Notes under the pieces: model-generated
What the model saw: only the letters and a program-made list of their open reading frames with translations
Databases searched by the model: none
Told to the model about the DNA's origin: nothing
Assembly: GCA_945860325.1 (NCBI GenBank)
Contig: CAMARL010000136.1
Location: 1-5,464 of the forward strand
Direction of reading: 5' to 3'
DNA length: 5,464 nt
Origin: Spirosoma fluviale
Lineage (GTDB): Bacteria; Bacteroidota; Bacteroidia; Cytophagales; Spirosomataceae
Shown here: positions 4,872-5,464 of the stretch, one piece after another
How the letters are laid out: every line of letters starts with the position of its first letter
How positions within the stretch are numbered: position 1 is the stretch's first letter
Made by a program: the position numbers and the translations under genes

Positions 4872-5464
4872 TTTTTTTTATACAAGTGCGCGTCAATCAA
4901 TGAGTATTGATTTGTTAATTCAGGTAGGTAGTACCCTAATTTCTTAAAGTTATTTTCTGGGTCATAAATGTACGTAGGCATGTCTTTTATAAAATAATCA
5001 TGCATCATAATGATTGTTTTATATTGATTTAGGTTAGTGAAAAGGGATTTCGAAAGGTCCCAATTGACAAATGGTCCTGTCATTTGATTGTTTTGATATT
5101 CTTCTATTTGGGGACCTAATACCATAATTTTCTCATTTCGGATCTTAAGTTTTTGGGTCATAATTCTTTGTTGGCCCACTTCAGTCCACTCATTTGAAAG
5201 GCTGAAAATCATCGCAATGAATATGGTAATGATCAACAGTTCTTTCTGCCAATAGGATTTAAATAAATAAAATAGGTTTAAGGTAAAATAGATCAGGGAA
5301 GGCATTAAGAATACAAGGTTTATTCTCTCGACGGTGGGGATGAAAAAGATGATCACAACACTGGTTAATAGCCACATCAAATTGGTTTGTTGGGCTTTTT
5401 GAGCATTAGAGTTAATTTTTGTACTATTAATGACCTTTACAAAACCCCAAATTCCTAAAATCAT
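4868..5464 (-). CDS. Multi-pass membrane protein, C-terminal portion (partial), function unknown
   Basis: At least 198 residues are visible. The Met codon at the right edge (5462-5464) sits within a hydrophobic stretch (MILGIWGFVKV), so the real start is probably outside the window. Predicted membrane segments lie at about 29-44 (MWLLTSVVIIFFIP), 48-68 (INLVFLMPSLIYFTLNLFYL) and 75-90 (ELLIITIFIAMIFSL). They are followed by a soluble tail of about 105 residues rich in Tyr, Asn and Asp, containing KIMVLGPQIEEY (112-123), GPFVNWDLSKSLF (130-142), DMPTYIYDPEN (161-171) and YYLPELTNQY (178-187). The pattern of several membrane helices plus a tail with a P-x-x-NW-x-L motif resembles Bacteroidota inner-membrane proteins related to ArnT/GT39-type glycosyltransferases. 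That is a recollection of pattern rather than an identification, and the catalytic N-terminal loop of such enzymes would lie outside the window. The stop TAA overlaps the rpiB stop. Confidence 0.7.
   Translation of the reverse strand: MILGIWGFVKVINSTKINSNAQKAQQTNLMWLLTSVVIIFFIPTVERINLVFLMPSLIYFTLNLFYLFKSYWQKELLIITIFIAMIFSLSNEWTEVGQQRIMTQKLKIRNEKIMVLGPQIEEYQNNQMTGPFVNWDLSKSLFTNLNQYKTIIMMHDYFIKDMPTYIYDPENNFKKLGYYLPELTNQYSLIDAHLYKKN

Noticed and set aside
4868..4880. T-run after rpiB as an intrinsic terminator
   Set aside because: No GC-rich stem precedes the T-run, and the bases are coding sequence of the convergent membrane protein (lysine-rich C-terminus KKN).

Overview
The window looks like ordinary chromosomal DNA from a member of the Bacteroidota, probably a Cytophagales/Cyclobacteriaceae-like marine or freshwater heterotroph. 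That placement is inferred. It rests on AT-rich sequence, starts with no clear Shine-Dalgarno, TAnnTTTG-type -7 promoter elements just upstream of starts, and protein sequences that read like Bacteroidota versions of their families. There is no sign of phage, IS element, CRISPR array or RNA gene.

Layout from left to right: (1) the last 41 codons of lysA (diaminopimelate decarboxylase) on +, ending at 128. (2) A 156-bp gap between convergent genes, filled by degenerate tandem AGGTAWN heptamers on the left and their reverse complements on the right, which together form a large imperfect inverted repeat (127-279). (3) A complete circularly permuted type-2 ATP-grasp gene on - (285-1715). (4) A very AT-rich divergent spacer (1716-1971). 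(5) A PolX-family gene on + (best start 1972, end 3639), in which the polymerase catalytic aspartates are gone while every PHP-domain metal ligand is kept. (6) A LOG-family nucleotide phosphoribohydrolase on - (3636-4358). (7) A 69-bp divergent promoter region with a -7-like element for each direction. (8) rpiB, ribose-5-phosphate isomerase B, on + (best start 4428, end 4871). (9) The C-terminal part of a multi-pass membrane protein on - (4868 to the right edge).

Each gene is oriented opposite to its neighbours, so there is no co-directional operon in the window. Two of the three convergent junctions are maximally tight: the stop codons of polX/LOG and of rpiB/membrane protein overlap inside a 4-bp TTAR. 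The third junction (lysA/ATP-grasp) carries the heptamer inverted repeat instead. The most plausible functional link is LOG with RpiB. LOG enzymes release ribose 5-phosphate from nucleotides, RpiB interconverts it with ribulose 5-phosphate, and the two genes share one short divergent promoter region.

I see no wholly new multi-gene system. The points most worth a second look are the polymerase-dead, nuclease-intact PolX, the heptamer inverted repeat, the LOG/RpiB divergent pair, and the ATP-grasp gene lacking the partner genes it usually sits beside.
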